A DNA stretch of 64,000 nt from Lysobacterales bacterium (GCA_016721015.1 JADKJL010000001.1:558001-622000), one strand, 5' to 3'; positions 8,429 through 15,935 are shown, counted from the stretch's first letter. Notes: generated by a model from the letters alone, not told the origin. Numbers and translations: made by a program.

Positions 8429-8721
8429 ACTGGCTGTTGAGTTCAATCGCGTGGTGTTTCAGGCTTGCTCGCACAGCCGTTTGGCGTCTGGTTTTCTGGC
8501 AAGCGCGAGGTCATCAGCAACGCAATCGTGCTTCGCCTCTTCAAGATTCTTCGCGGCGTTGTTCGCTTCATTGCCGAGTCGCGGGTCGCGGCATTCGGCT
8601 TGATCCAGCGCTCAAGTTGCAAAAGCCGTTGTATCGGTGTTCCAAAGTTCAAGGCCGTAGTGGTAGCCTGCGGCTAACTAGTTAATCAAGCCGACCGCTA
8701 ACGCGGCGGCTTATTTCCGGT
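8422..8721 (+). repeat. Cassette 5: 300-bp family B cassette, copy 1
   Basis: Exactly 300 bp from core box to core box. It begins GTTAGCCACTGGCTGTTG and ends in the 57-bp attC. Nearly identical copies are cassettes 6, 7 and 12; cassette 13 is an internally deleted copy. Small frames exist on both strands (82 codons plus, 69 minus) but neither looks like a normal protein. Confidence 0.9.
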
Positions 8722-8728
8722 GTTAGCC
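8672..8728 (+). other. attC of cassette 5 (57 bp)
   Basis: R'' GGCTAAC at 8672-8678, R' GTTAGCC at 8722-8728. Confidence 0.95.
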
Positions 8729-9021
8729 ACTGGCTGTTGCGTTCAATCGCGTGGTGTTTCAGGCTTGCTCGCACAGCCGTTTGGCGTCTGGTTTTCTGGC
8801 AAGCGCGAGGTCATCAGCAGCGCAATCGTGCTTCGCCTCTTCAAGATTCTTCGCGGCGTTGGTCGCTTCATTGCCGAGTCGCGGATCACGGTCTCAGGCA
8901 TGATTCATTGCTCAAGCTGAAAGAGCTGTTGTATCGGTGTTCCAAAGTTCAAGGCCGTAGTGGTAGCCTGCGGCTAACTAGTTAATCAAGCCGACCGCTA
9001 ACGCGGCGGCTTATTTCCGGT
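8722..9021 (+). repeat. Cassette 6: 300-bp family B cassette, diverged copy
   Basis: Same length and ends as cassette 5, but bases about 8883-8930 are clearly diverged (ATCACGGTCTCAGGCATGATT in place of the homologous segment), which breaks the minus-strand frame seen in the other copies while leaving the rest almost unchanged. This argues against a minus-strand protein. Confidence 0.9.
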
Positions 9022-9028
9022 GTTAGCC
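8972..9028 (+). other. attC of cassette 6 (57 bp)
   Basis: R'' GGCTAAC at 8972-8978, R' GTTAGCC at 9022-9028. Confidence 0.95.
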
Positions 9029-9321
9029 ACTGGCTGTTGAGTTCAATCGCGTGGTGTTTCAGGCTTGCTCGCACAGCCGTTTGGCGTCTGGTTTTCTGGC
9101 AAGCGCGAGGTCATCAGCAGCGCAATCGTGCTTCGCCTCTTCAAGATTCTTCGCGGCGTTGGTCGCTTCATTGCCGAGTCGCGGTTCGCGGCATTCGGCG
9201 TGATCCAGCGCTCAAGTTGCAAAAGCCGTTGTATCGGTGTTCCAAAGTTCAAGGCCGTAGTGGTAGCCTGCGGCTAACTAGTTAATCAAGCCGACCGCTG
9301 ACGCGGCGGCTTATTTCCGGT
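9022..9321 (+). repeat. Cassette 7: 300-bp family B cassette, copy 3
   Basis: Third consecutive 300-bp unit, differing from cassette 5 at a handful of positions. Three head-to-tail near-identical cassettes indicate recent duplication, by repeated integration or by unequal exchange. Confidence 0.9.
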
Positions 9322-9328
9322 GTTAGGG
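9272..9328 (+). other. attC of cassette 7 (57 bp)
   Basis: R'' GGCTAAC at 9272-9278, R' GTTAGGG at 9322-9328. Confidence 0.95.
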
Positions 9329-9333
9329 CCCAT

Positions 9334-9885
9334 ATGAAGCGCACTGCAAGGCTTGTAATGACTGCAATTGCAGCGCTCTTGCTGCTGCCGGTTGTTGCAT
9401 TCTTTGCCTATGACGTTGCTGTATTTCAACCACGTCGGACCGAGATACAAGCACTCCTGGATGGAGCTCCGCCCGAGGATCGCAATCCTCCGGAATCCAT
9501 TCGGCGTTACATCCTGGCCGCGCATGCTGGCGGTGCTCCGCCATCCACTCACGTCGCACGCCAGCTTCTCATCCACCTCGACATGTCAAGCAACAAGGGC
9601 ATCGGCTGGCACGCGCGCCTTGCTCTCTGGGACCGCTTGGTCTTGTTACACCTTTCTCAGGACAATGTCCTTTCGCTCTACAGCACGCTTTCCTACAACG
9701 GTGCTGGGTATGGGCTAAGCGAGTTGTCGCAGCGGCTGTTCTCAAAGCCACTGAGCGCCCTGTCCGAGTCGGAGGCCGCTACGGTGGTGGCGGTGCTCTG
9801 GGCGCCAAGCATATTCTTGCGTGACGAACGGCGACTGGAGGAGCGGCGGGATATGCTGTTGGCAAGGGCGCAGCGTGGGCCCTAA
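9334..9885 (+). CDS. GT51 transglycosylase-like membrane protein, probably inactive (cassette 8)
   Basis: 183 residues with one N-terminal membrane helix (about residues 8-27). The rest resembles the middle and end of the peptidoglycan glycosyltransferase (GT51) fold: THVARQLLIHLD in place of the TQQLAKN motif, then LSLYSTLSYNGAGYGLSELSQRLF, and SALSESEAATVVAVLWAPS followed by ERRDMLL. The catalytic Glu motif (ExxxFxxHxG) is absent, and the second conserved glutamate is replaced by Asp in LALWDRLVLL. It is probably a pseudo-enzyme, possibly a regulator or inhibitor of cell-wall synthases; function is inferred only. The stop codon TAA lies in the R'' box. Confidence 0.62.
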   Translation: MKRTARLVMTAIAALLLLPVVAFFAYDVAVFQPRRTEIQALLDGAPPEDRNPPESIRRYILAAHAGGAPPSTHVARQLLIHLDMSSNKGIGWHARLALWDRLVLLHLSQDNVLSLYSTLSYNGAGYGLSELSQRLFSKPLSALSESEAATVVAVLWAPSIFLRDERRLEERRDMLLARAQRGP

Positions 9886-9935
9886 CCAATCATTCAAGCC
9901 GACGCCTTCGGCGCGGCTTAACTTAGGCGTTAGAT
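9880..9935 (+). other. attC of cassette 8 (56 bp)
   Basis: R'' CCCTAAC at 9880-9886 (complement of this cassette's GTTAGGG) and R' GTTAGAT at 9929-9935. Confidence 0.95.
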
Positions 9936-9936
9936 A

Positions 9937-10317
9937 TTGCTCATCATGCGTCCAGGCTTCGTTCGAATGTCATTGCTGGCTGGTGCTGGAGTAGCCCAGG
10001 CATTACTCGTTCCTCGCTCGGGCATTCGGTACGGTTGGGCTCCTGGCGAATCTCATGTTGTTGCGCTGGCGGTTTCCCTACTCATCGTACTTTCACCAGT
10101 CATTCTTGGTTTGTGGCTAGTGGCAAAGACCTATCGCGGTAGGGTTCCTCCGCTTCAAGGCGCCGAGTGGTTAATCGCGGCCTCAGTTGTCGGTCCAATC
10201 GGGGCGTGGGCTGCCATTGGTTCCGGGCACAATGCTTTCTTTATTCTGTTCTTCTGGGGTGCGGTTCAACTGGCTTTTGTTGGCGGGGCGTGGGCGTCCT
10301 GCTATCGCAAAATCTAA
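9937..10317 (+). CDS. Membrane protein of unknown function (cassette 9, copy 1)
   Basis: 126 residues, with probable membrane helices at about residues 12-25, 41-62, 78-95 and 99-118. No recognisable family. A second start (Met 4) is possible. The stop TAA lies in the R'' box. Compared with the copy in cassette 10, an extra base near 10034 and a missing base near 10060 shift the frame for about nine codons (WAPGESHVVALAV against WALANLMLVALAV), after which the frames agree again. The cassette 10 reading gives a more hydrophobic helix and may be ancestral. Confidence 0.7.
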   Translation: MLIMRPGFVRMSLLAGAGVAQALLVPRSGIRYGWAPGESHVVALAVSLLIVLSPVILGLWLVAKTYRGRVPPLQGAEWLIAASVVGPIGAWAAIGSGHNAFFILFFWGAVQLAFVGGAWASCYRKI

Positions 10318-10368
10318 CTTTTCAATCAAGCCGACCGCTGACGCGGCGGCTTATTTCCGGTGTTAGAT
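10312..10368 (+). other. attC of cassette 9 (57 bp)
   Basis: R'' ATCTAAC at 10312-10318, R' GTTAGAT at 10362-10368; exact complements because cassettes 9 and 10 are duplicates. Confidence 0.95.
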
Positions 10369-10369
10369 A

Positions 10370-10834
10370 TTGCTCATCATGCGTCCAGGCTTCGTTCGAA
10401 TGTCATTGCTGGCTGGTGCTGGAGTAGCCCAGGCATTACTCGTTCCTCGCTCGGGCATTCGGTACGGTTGGGCCCTGGCGAATCTCATGTTGGTTGCGCT
10501 GGCGGTTTCCCTACTCGTCGTACTTTCACCAGTCATTCTTGGTTTGTGGCTAGTGGCAAAGACCTATCGCGGTAGGGTTCCTCCGCTTCAAGGCGCCGAG
10601 TGGTTAATCGCGGCCTCAGTTGTCGGTCCAATCGGGGCGTGGGCTGCCATTGGTTCCGGGCACAATGCTTTCTTTATTCTGTTCTTCTGGGGTGCGGTTC
10701 AACTGGCTTTTGTTGGCGGGGCGTGGGCGTCCTGCTATCGCAAAAATCTAACTTTTCAATCAAGCCGACCGCTGACGCGGCGGCTTATTTCCGGTGTTGG
10801 GCCGAATGAAAGCAGTCTGCGAACAATGCCATGA
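10370..10834 (+). CDS. Membrane protein, duplicate of cassette 9 gene with read-through C-terminus (cassette 10)
   Basis: Nearly identical to the preceding cassette gene. An extra A in the run just before the R'' box (CGCAAAAATCTAAC against CGCAAAATCTAAC) removes the stop codon, so the frame runs through the whole attC and ends 39 bp into the next cassette (154 residues instead of about 127), overlapping the next gene. The added tail is translated attC sequence. It may be a real one-base change or a sequencing error in an A-run. Confidence 0.65.
   Translation: MLIMRPGFVRMSLLAGAGVAQALLVPRSGIRYGWALANLMLVALAVSLLVVLSPVILGLWLVAKTYRGRVPPLQGAEWLIAASVVGPIGAWAAIGSGHNAFFILFFWGAVQLAFVGGAWASCYRKNLTFQSSRPLTRRLISGVGPNESSLRTMP
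10746..10802 (+). other. attC of cassette 10 (57 bp)
   Basis: R'' ATCTAAC at 10746-10752, R' GTTGGGC at 10796-10802. Confidence 0.95.
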
Positions 10835-11006
10835 GCGGCCGGCGGTGCCCGGTGCAATTAAGTGGTATGGCGCCCTGCTCATCGGCGGCTGGCTTGGTTT
10901 TGGATCGTACTGCAAAGATTGCGCAGGTGGCATGAACTTCGTCGGCCTACTAGCTGTTTCAGCAATTGCTGTTGTTGCTTTTGTACTTGCAGTAATCGTC
11001 TGGTAG
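10806..11006 (+). CDS. Small zinc-motif membrane protein (cassette 11)
   Basis: 66 residues starting MKAVCEQCHERPAVPG. Paired CxxC motifs (CEQC and CKDC) suggest a small zinc ribbon-like fold, with a hydrophobic stretch at residues 23-37 between them and a C-terminal membrane helix (about 46-65). A GTG inside attC (10794) would add four residues. It lies 4 bp beyond the R' box. Function unknown; no homologue recognised. Confidence 0.65.
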   Translation: MKAVCEQCHERPAVPGAIKWYGALLIGGWLGFGSYCKDCAGGMNFVGLLAVSAIAVVAFVLAVIVW

Positions 11007-11019
11007 GCGGCATGCTTCA

Positions 11020-11076
11020 GCCCAACTATTCAATCAAGCCGACCGCTGACGCGGCGGCTTATTTCCGGTGTTAGCC
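11020..11076 (+). other. attC of cassette 11 (57 bp)
   Basis: R'' GCCCAAC at 11020-11026 (complement of GTTGGGC), R' GTTAGCC at 11070-11076. Confidence 0.95.
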
Positions 11077-11369
11077 ACTGGCTGTTGAGTTCAATCGCGT
11101 GGTGTTTCAGGCTTGCTCGCACAGCCGTTTGGCGTCTGGTTTTCTGGCAAGCGCGAGGTCATCAGCAGCGCAATCGTACTTCGCCTGTTCAACATTCTTC
11201 GCGGCGTTGGTCGCTTCATTGCCGAGTCGCGGTTCGCGCCATTCCGCGTGATCCAGCGCTCGAGTTGCAAAAGCCGTTGTATCGGTGTTCCAAAGTTCAA
11301 GGCCGTAGTGGTAGCCTGCGGCTAACTAGTTAATCAAGCCGACCGCTGACGCGGCGGCTTAACTCTGGT
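11070..11369 (+). repeat. Cassette 12: 300-bp family B cassette, copy 4
   Basis: Again exactly 300 bp and nearly identical to cassettes 5 and 7, but separated from them by four unrelated cassettes, so this copy arose or moved by cassette recombination and not by simple tandem duplication. Confidence 0.9.
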
Positions 11370-11376
11370 GTTAGCC
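11320..11376 (+). other. attC of cassette 12 (57 bp)
   Basis: R'' GGCTAAC at 11320-11326, R' GTTAGCC at 11370-11376. The right arm reads CTTAACTCTGG, as in the attC of cassette 4. Confidence 0.95.
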
Positions 11377-11543
11377 ACTGGCTGTTGCGTCCAATCGCGT
11401 GGTGTTTCAGGCTTGCTCGCACAGCCGTTTGGCGTCGGCTGGAAGAGCTGTTGTATCGGTGTTCCAAAGTTCATGGCCGTAGTGGTAGCCTGCGGCTAAC
11501 TAGTTAATCAAGCCGACCGCTAACGCGGCGGCTTATTTCCGGT
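11370..11543 (+). repeat. Cassette 13: family B cassette with 126-bp internal deletion
   Basis: 174 bp. The first ~65 bases match the 300-bp cassettes, then sequence jumps to the last ~110. The junction GGCTGGAAGAGCTGTTG matches the cassette 6 version (GCTGAAAGAGCTGTTG), so it derives from a cassette 6-like parent. Any encoded frame is lost, yet both ends needed for mobility are kept. Confidence 0.85.
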
Positions 11544-11550
11544 GTTAGGC
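11494..11550 (+). other. attC of cassette 13 (57 bp)
   Basis: R'' GGCTAAC at 11494-11500, R' GTTAGGC at 11544-11550. Confidence 0.95.
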
Positions 11551-11567
11551 CTCAAAGAAAACTACCG

Positions 11568-11993
11568 ATGACTCACCAAATTTTCATTGCGCAGAGCGAC
11601 GCCGAAATCACCGCTTGTTTTGAAGCATTTAAAGTCTTGCGGCCCAACATTTCCAAGGATAAATTCCTTCCCCAAGTTCGTCGGCAACAAGAACAGGCAT
11701 ATCAAATCGTTGCATTGCAGCGCGATAGAGAAGTCAAAAGCGCCGCAGGTTTTCGAATATCCGAATTCCTTGCTTGGGGCAAAGTGCTGTATATCGACGA
11801 TCTAACCACACTTGAAGGTGAACGGGGCAACGGCTACGCTAGTTCAGTTTTGGATTGGCTTACGGCACATGCAAAGCAAATGCAATGCGCTTCGCTGCAC
11901 CTCGACACAGGCTATGCACGGCATGCCGCGCATCGCGTCTACCTAAAAAAGGGGTTTCAGTTGAACTGCCATCACTTAGAGCTCAAAATTTAG
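11568..11993 (+). CDS. GNAT-family N-acetyltransferase (cassette 14)
   Basis: 141 residues. YIDDLTTLEGERGNGYASSVLDWL contains the strand-4 / acetyl-CoA pyrophosphate loop pattern (R/Q-x-x-G-x-G/A, here RGNGYA), followed by HLDTGYARHAAHRVYLKKGF, the usual motif B end. It would transfer an acetyl group from acetyl-CoA to an amine; substrate unknown. GNAT enzymes are common cassette cargo, including antibiotic-modifying members, but nothing here identifies a drug. AT-richer than the flanking chromosome, consistent with foreign origin. Confidence 0.85.
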   Translation: MTHQIFIAQSDAEITACFEAFKVLRPNISKDKFLPQVRRQQEQAYQIVALQRDREVKSAAGFRISEFLAWGKVLYIDDLTTLEGERGNGYASSVLDWLTAHAKQMQCASLHLDTGYARHAAHRVYLKKGFQLNCHHLELKI

Positions 11994-12054
11994 GCCCATC
12001 ATCAGTATATAAGTGCACACAACGTTTCTCAACACCTCTCCACTTCGCGCCGCA

Positions 12055-12148
12055 GCCTAACAGGTTGGTCAAGCCGACGCCCACAAGCTGCGCTTGTGGG
12101 TGCCCTCCGTGCTTCGCACTCCGGCGCGGCTTACCGCGGGCGTTAGGC
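12055..12148 (+). other. attC of cassette 14 (94 bp)
   Basis: R'' GCCTAAC at 12055-12061 and R' GTTAGGC at 12142-12148. A long central segment includes a second hairpin CCACAAGC / GCTTGTGG. It is clearly of a different lineage from the 57-bp sites, so this cassette was probably imported from another integron. Confidence 0.9.
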
Positions 12149-12169
12149 TTCTCGTAGAACAAATCCCAT

Positions 12170-12379
12170 ATGCGCATCACAGGGCAATGCCACTGCGGCA
12201 ACATTTCGTTCTCGGCAACCATCGGCCCAAATATGGGTTGGCTCAGCCATGGCCTTGGTTGGCCAAAATTTCAGAGGTTCGCAGCCATATTTCCGGCCTT
12301 GTGCCCAATGAAAATGGCTAATTCAAAAATGAAGTGCAACGCCCCGCCTTCCGCTCCGCAGGCTAACGAGAAAGGTTAG
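12170..12379 (+). pseudogene. GFA-domain gene fragment (cassette 15)
   Basis: The frame starts MRITGQCHCGNISFSATI, the N-terminal zinc-site motif (CxC) of glutathione-dependent formaldehyde-activating (GFA) family proteins, then diverges within 20 residues. The cassette is only 275 bp, too short for the usual 110-150 residue GFA protein, so an internal deletion is likely. The remaining frame (69 codons) has no recognisable content. Confidence 0.55.
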
Positions 12380-12423
12380 ATCGTGCGAGCGGAGCGAGCC
12401 GCGATCTGAACCGTTTGTTGGAC
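12361..12423 (+). other. attC of cassette 15 (63 bp, divergent type)
   Basis: R'' GGCTAAC at 12361-12367 and R' GTTGGAC at 12417-12423. Internal arms GGTTAGATCG and CGATCTGAACC pair imperfectly, with a GCGAGCGGAGCGAGC loop region; it lacks the AAGCCGACCG core. R'' differs by one base from the complement of this cassette's R' (GTTAGGC). Confidence 0.65.
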
Positions 12424-12648
12424 AAGCCCGGTCCCGGTTCTGACGCTATGCAGATAGCTATTTCCCGATCAGCCCTGGCGGTTGATGATCAAGGGATAAT
12501 TTTGACGCAGACGTGCGCGACGGACGGTCACGCGGGCGCGCCGCTGTGTTTGCAGACTCTTTTATTCTGCCCGAGCGCCTCTTTTGAACACGCATGTTTC
12601 TCGGCTTGCGGATGCCGATTTTCCCCAGGCTGACGATGGCGGTAGCGG

Positions 12649-13761
12649 TTACATAACCAGGCATCCGCTGACTCCATCGGGCGGACGATCACGCGGCAGT
12701 CGCGTGGGTGGCAGGCGTGTTCGGATGATCTTCATGACACCGCCGCAGCAGGGACACGTAAGCACGGGTCGCGGTTTGAAGTAGGCGGTGGCCGCGGCCA
12801 GGTTGACCTTGAGCAGCAACTGCAGCAGGTGGATCAAGCGCTTGCTGTTGGGGTGCAGAAAACCAAAATTGCGCGCGCGCCGGAAGCGTCGGGGCAGCAC
12901 GTGACGCAACACCAGCCAGAGGAAGTCGGCACCCGGCAAGGTGCGGGTTTCCCACTGCCGGGTTTTGCTGTCCTGATAGCGGAAGGTGACCTGGCCGTTG
13001 TGGCAGGCGAGGATGTTCTTCTCCGCGATCACGCCGCGATACAGATAGCGCCCCAGATACACCAGCGCCTTGGCGCCGCTACCGACCGCCTTGCAATCGA
13101 CCACCCACGTTTCAGGATAGTGTTCGGGCAAACTCAGCCCGGCCTGCGTGAGTGCCTGTAGCAACAGGGCCCGAAACACTTTGGCCAGCGCTTTATGGGA
13201 GAACAGATACGGTGACGTAGCGCTGCTGCGTTTGACCCGCCACAGCCGCCGCTGGCGATCGATCGCTGCCGCCGGCATCACCACGTGCACGTGCGGGTGA
13301 TAGTCCAGCCGGCGTGAATGGGTGTGCAGTACGGCGATGGCACCGGGCGTGCCCTTGAGTTGTTTATCGTTCTCGCTGAAGGTACGCAGCGTTTCCCAGC
13401 TGCACGTGATCATCGCGTCATACACCGTGCGCTGATGCGCCCACGCCAAGGCACGTAGCTCGGCCGGCACGGTAAAGGTGAGCAGGAAATACGCGCCAGG
13501 CACCTGACGTTTGAGTTGGCGCTGCAACCATTGCTCGCTCTCGTGATGCTGGCAATGCGGGCACGCACGATGGCCGCACGAGTGCGGCACGAACTGCCGC
13601 TCCTGGCACCCTTCGCATTGCACCTGCATGCGCGGGCTGCGCGCCGTCCGGCAGTGCTGCATCGCGTGCAGGGCACGGCGCTGGCTGGGCAGCAGCTGGT
13701 GGCCATGACGGGCCAGCAGATCCGACTCGAAGCTGCGGATGATCGAGGCCATGGCGATCAT
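12649..13761 (-). CDS. tnpA: IS91-family transposase (HUH, Y2)
   Basis: 370 residues. An N-terminal zinc-binding region contains CEGCQERQFVPHSCGHRACPHC. The HUH motif is seen as YHPHVHVVMP, and the paired catalytic tyrosines as YLGRYLYRG. The C-terminal FRRARNFGFLHP and CPCCGG segments are also typical. The enzyme nicks and moves single-stranded DNA by a rolling-circle-like route. Start overlaps the recombinase stop by 4 bp. The frame is intact. Confidence 0.92.
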   Translation of the reverse strand: MIAMASIIRSFESDLLARHGHQLLPSQRRALHAMQHCRTARSPRMQVQCEGCQERQFVPHSCGHRACPHCQHHESEQWLQRQLKRQVPGAYFLLTFTVPAELRALAWAHQRTVYDAMITCSWETLRTFSENDKQLKGTPGAIAVLHTHSRRLDYHPHVHVVMPAAAIDRQRRLWRVKRSSATSPYLFSHKALAKVFRALLLQALTQAGLSLPEHYPETWVVDCKAVGSGAKALVYLGRYLYRGVIAEKNILACHNGQVTFRYQDSKTRQWETRTLPGADFLWLVLRHVLPRRFRRARNFGFLHPNSKRLIHLLQLLLKVNLAAATAYFKPRPVLTCPCCGGVMKIIRTRLPPTRLPRDRPPDGVSGCLVM

Positions 13762-14665
13762 CGGAGCGCTCCCCAGGTGATCTCAAAGCCGGCCATCAAG
13801 GCATCGATACGCTCGATCGCGCGCTGGCCGCTGCGCTCGGTCAGATGGGTGTACTTGGCCGTGGTGAGGATCGACTGATGCCCCAAGCAGTGCTGAACCT
13901 GCAGCAGATCCACGCCCGCTTCAATCAGATGGGTGGCGTAGCTGTGGCGAAGTGTGTGCGGGGTGATGTTTTTTTTAGACCACACTCAGCCGCGACCTTG
14001 CGCAAGGTGAGCTGCACACCGCCGCGATCCAGCGCCGTGGACGTACACGCCGCGGCCTTTACGCCGCCCTGACGACTGGGAAACAACAACCGTGGGTTGC
14101 GGTGTAGGTGCCAAAACCGACGCAACACCGTCAGCGTCGTTGCCGGCAACGGCACCAATCGATCCTTGTTGCCCTTGGCATTGCGGATGTGCACGCGCTG
14201 CCGCGCGGCGTCGATGTCGCCCACCTGCAAGCGCAAGCCCTCACCCAGGCGCAAGCCCAGACTGTAGAGCGTGAAATACAGCACCCGGTAACTGACCACC
14301 CGCGTGGCCGCAAACAACTGGCCGACCTCAGCCACCGTCACCACATTGGGCAAGCGCCGCACCGTCGGCGGCTTGACCAGGTTCGGCGCCGGACACGGCT
14401 TGTGCAGCACATGGGTGTAATAGAACTTCAGCCCATACAGCCGATGCCTCACCGTGCTCCAGGAATGCGAGGCGATCTGGTCGCTGAAGTAATCCGTCAG
14501 CTGCGCTTCGCTGAGGTCATCGATGCACTCGTCGAAATACGCGGCCACGTGCCGGATAGCATGCGCATAGGCCTCCATGGTCTTGGGCTGCAGGCCTTGC
14601 AATCGCAAGCGTTTGAGGTGGGTTGCATACTGCTGCTTGAAGTCTGTCGTCAGTGCTGTTTTCAT
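13758..14665 (-). CDS. IS91-associated tyrosine recombinase, frameshifted at an A8 run
   Basis: The first part (from ATG 14665) carries the SAM-like domain, LYSLGLRLGEGLRLQ (first catalytic Arg) and AKGNKDRLVPLP. The rest, HTLRHSYATHLIEAGVDLLQVQ and LGHQSILTTAKYTH (His-Arg-His-Tyr), is in another frame. The break is an eight-A run on the coding strand (around 13970-13977): GLKK continues as NITPHTLRH after a -1 shift. With the shift the protein is about 302 residues. This could be programmed -1 slippage, a single-base deletion in this copy, or a homopolymer read error. Confidence 0.75.
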
Positions 14666-14818
14666 GACCAGGTAGCCTCATAAATTCTTGGTCGAATGTC
14701 CCCCGGAAACGAGGGTGTGAGGCTACATTTTACAATTCCTGCGAAGCTGCTCCTTTTTGCCGCGTAGCGGCTTCGTCCAACTTTTCGTCCAAGCCGACGC
14801 CGTAAACGGCGCGGCTTA

Positions 14819-15903
14819 CTCAGCAGTCAGAAATATAGGCGACACTTGGATGCTTGAAGAACGAGCGCACGAGCTCGGGTCGAGCGGCAATATCAGTCAG
14901 TTGTTCGTGGACTTTGTCAGCAAGCTTTTCGCCAGCACGCAACGGACTGCGTGCTACTCCGGTTCGCTTGGCGTAGCTCCAGACCAGTTCGTCGGGATTC
15001 AAATCCGGTGCGTATCCCGGCAGGAAGTGCAGCGTCAATTTTCCTTTCAGGCTGTCGACGTAGGTGCGCACCACTTTGGCCTTGTGTGCGGGCAAGCCAT
15101 CGAGCACGAGGTGGAGGGGTTTGCGGCGTCCTTTCATCATTCGCCGCAGCAATTGCACAAAGAGATCGCCGTTCAAGCCGCCTTGATAGGTGGCGAACCA
15201 GAATCCGCCTTTGCTGTTGACTGCCGAGGCTGCGCTGATGCCTTGACGTTGCCCTGGAACCCGAACCACCGGAGTCTGGCCTTTCGCACCCCAAGTCTTT
15301 CCGTGCACGGCATCGGCACGGAAGCCCGACTCGTCCCAGAAGAAGATCGAAGCCTTTTCCCGCTTGGCTTTGCGCACGATCTCCGGATAGGTTTCCTTCT
15401 GCCAATGCGCCACGGCCGCCGAATCGCGCTGGTAGGCCTGCTGAAGCGGTTTTTGTGGCGTCAGGCCGATGCGCGCAAGCAGGGTTCCTATGCTGGCCAG
15501 ACTCAAACTCGCCTCGAATTTCTGCGCGATCAGTTCGCGCACGATCTGCCGCGTCCAAAGACCAAAGTCAAACCCATACTGGCGTGGATTCTTGCCGTTG
15601 ACCCAGCGAAAAACCTGTCGCTCCTGTGCTGCGGTCAGTGTCCGCGGACGGCCGCTGCCCTTCGTCGAACGCAGCGCGCGCTTGCCACGTCCCTTTGCCT
15701 TGGTCAGCACCTTGTAGGCCCAGCCACGATGCAAGCCGAAAGAGGCCGCCACCGCCGCAGGCGACTCGCCTTCTTTCATGCGTTCAAGCGCCGTCAGGCG
15801 CATCTCTTCCAGCGCCGCACGGGCTACCGTTCGTCCGTCTCTTTTCATGTCAGGTTGGACAACGAAATCAGACACATAGTTCCCTAAATTACTGACTTAT
15901 GAG
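14819..15903 (-). mobile_element. IS630-family insertion sequence inside an attC site
   Basis: 1,085 bp bounded by TA on both sides (14817-14818 and 15904-15905), the usual IS630 target duplication. Imperfect terminal repeats start CTCAGCAGTCAG on the left and CTCATAAGTCAG on the right (reverse complement). It splits the right arm of the attC of cassette 16. Confidence 0.92.
14820..15848 (-). CDS. IS630-family transposase
   Basis: 342 residues from ATG 15848. An N-terminal helix-turn-helix (ESPAAVAASFGLHRGWAYKVL) and winged region precede the DDE core: FFWDESGFR (first Asp), LVLDGLPAH (second Asp), GYAPDLNPDELVW (third acidic residue), the classical IS630/Tc1 pattern. Its TGA stop is part of the terminal repeat. 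The frame is intact, so the element could be active. Confidence 0.93.
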   Translation of the reverse strand: MKRDGRTVARAALEEMRLTALERMKEGESPAAVAASFGLHRGWAYKVLTKAKGRGKRALRSTKGSGRPRTLTAAQERQVFRWVNGKNPRQYGFDFGLWTRQIVRELIAQKFEASLSLASIGTLLARIGLTPQKPLQQAYQRDSAAVAHWQKETYPEIVRKAKREKASIFFWDESGFRADAVHGKTWGAKGQTPVVRVPGQRQGISAASAVNSKGGFWFATYQGGLNGDLFVQLLRRMMKGRRKPLHLVLDGLPAHKAKVVRTYVDSLKGKLTLHFLPGYAPDLNPDELVWSYAKRTGVARSPLRAGEKLADKVHEQLTDIAARPELVRSFFKHPSVAYISDC

Positions 15904-15935
15904 TAACTCTGGTGTTGGGTTGCAAACAGGACTAT

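Larger units (their letters stand above)
12640..14690 (-). mobile_element. IS91-like element carrying a tyrosine recombinase gene
   Basis: Two minus-strand genes overlapping by 4 bp: a frameshifted tyrosine recombinase followed by a Y2/HUH rolling-circle transposase. IS91-type elements have no terminal inverted repeats or target duplication, and I could not fix the ends; the coordinates given only bracket the genes. A recombinase gene upstream of an IS91-family transposase is a known arrangement in part of that family. Confidence 0.75.
12417..14774 (+). other. Cassette 16, disrupted by IS91-like element
   Basis: Begins GTTGGAC and its R'' box GTCCAAC at 14775 is the exact complement, so the ~2.2-kb mobile element between them sits inside one cassette. 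Remaining native sequence (about 12424-12640 and about 14690-14774) contains no credible gene. Confidence 0.7.
14775..15920 (+). other. attC of cassette 16, split by IS630 element
   Basis: Left part 14775-14818 has R'' GTCCAAC and AAGCCGACGCCG...GGCGCGGCTTA; right part 15904-15920 has TAACTCTGGT and R' GTTGGGT. Removing the element and one TA restores a 59-bp site like those of cassettes 4 and 12. Confidence 0.9.

Noticed and set aside
8443..8652. 69-codon minus-strand frame repeated in cassettes 5, 7 and 12
   Set aside because: Broken in cassettes 6 and 13 although the rest of the unit is conserved; antisense to the array and rich in Arg/Pro/Thr.
12415..12633. 72-codon plus-strand frame in the remnant of cassette 16
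   Set aside because: No recognisable family, starts before the core box, and the composition is not protein-like.
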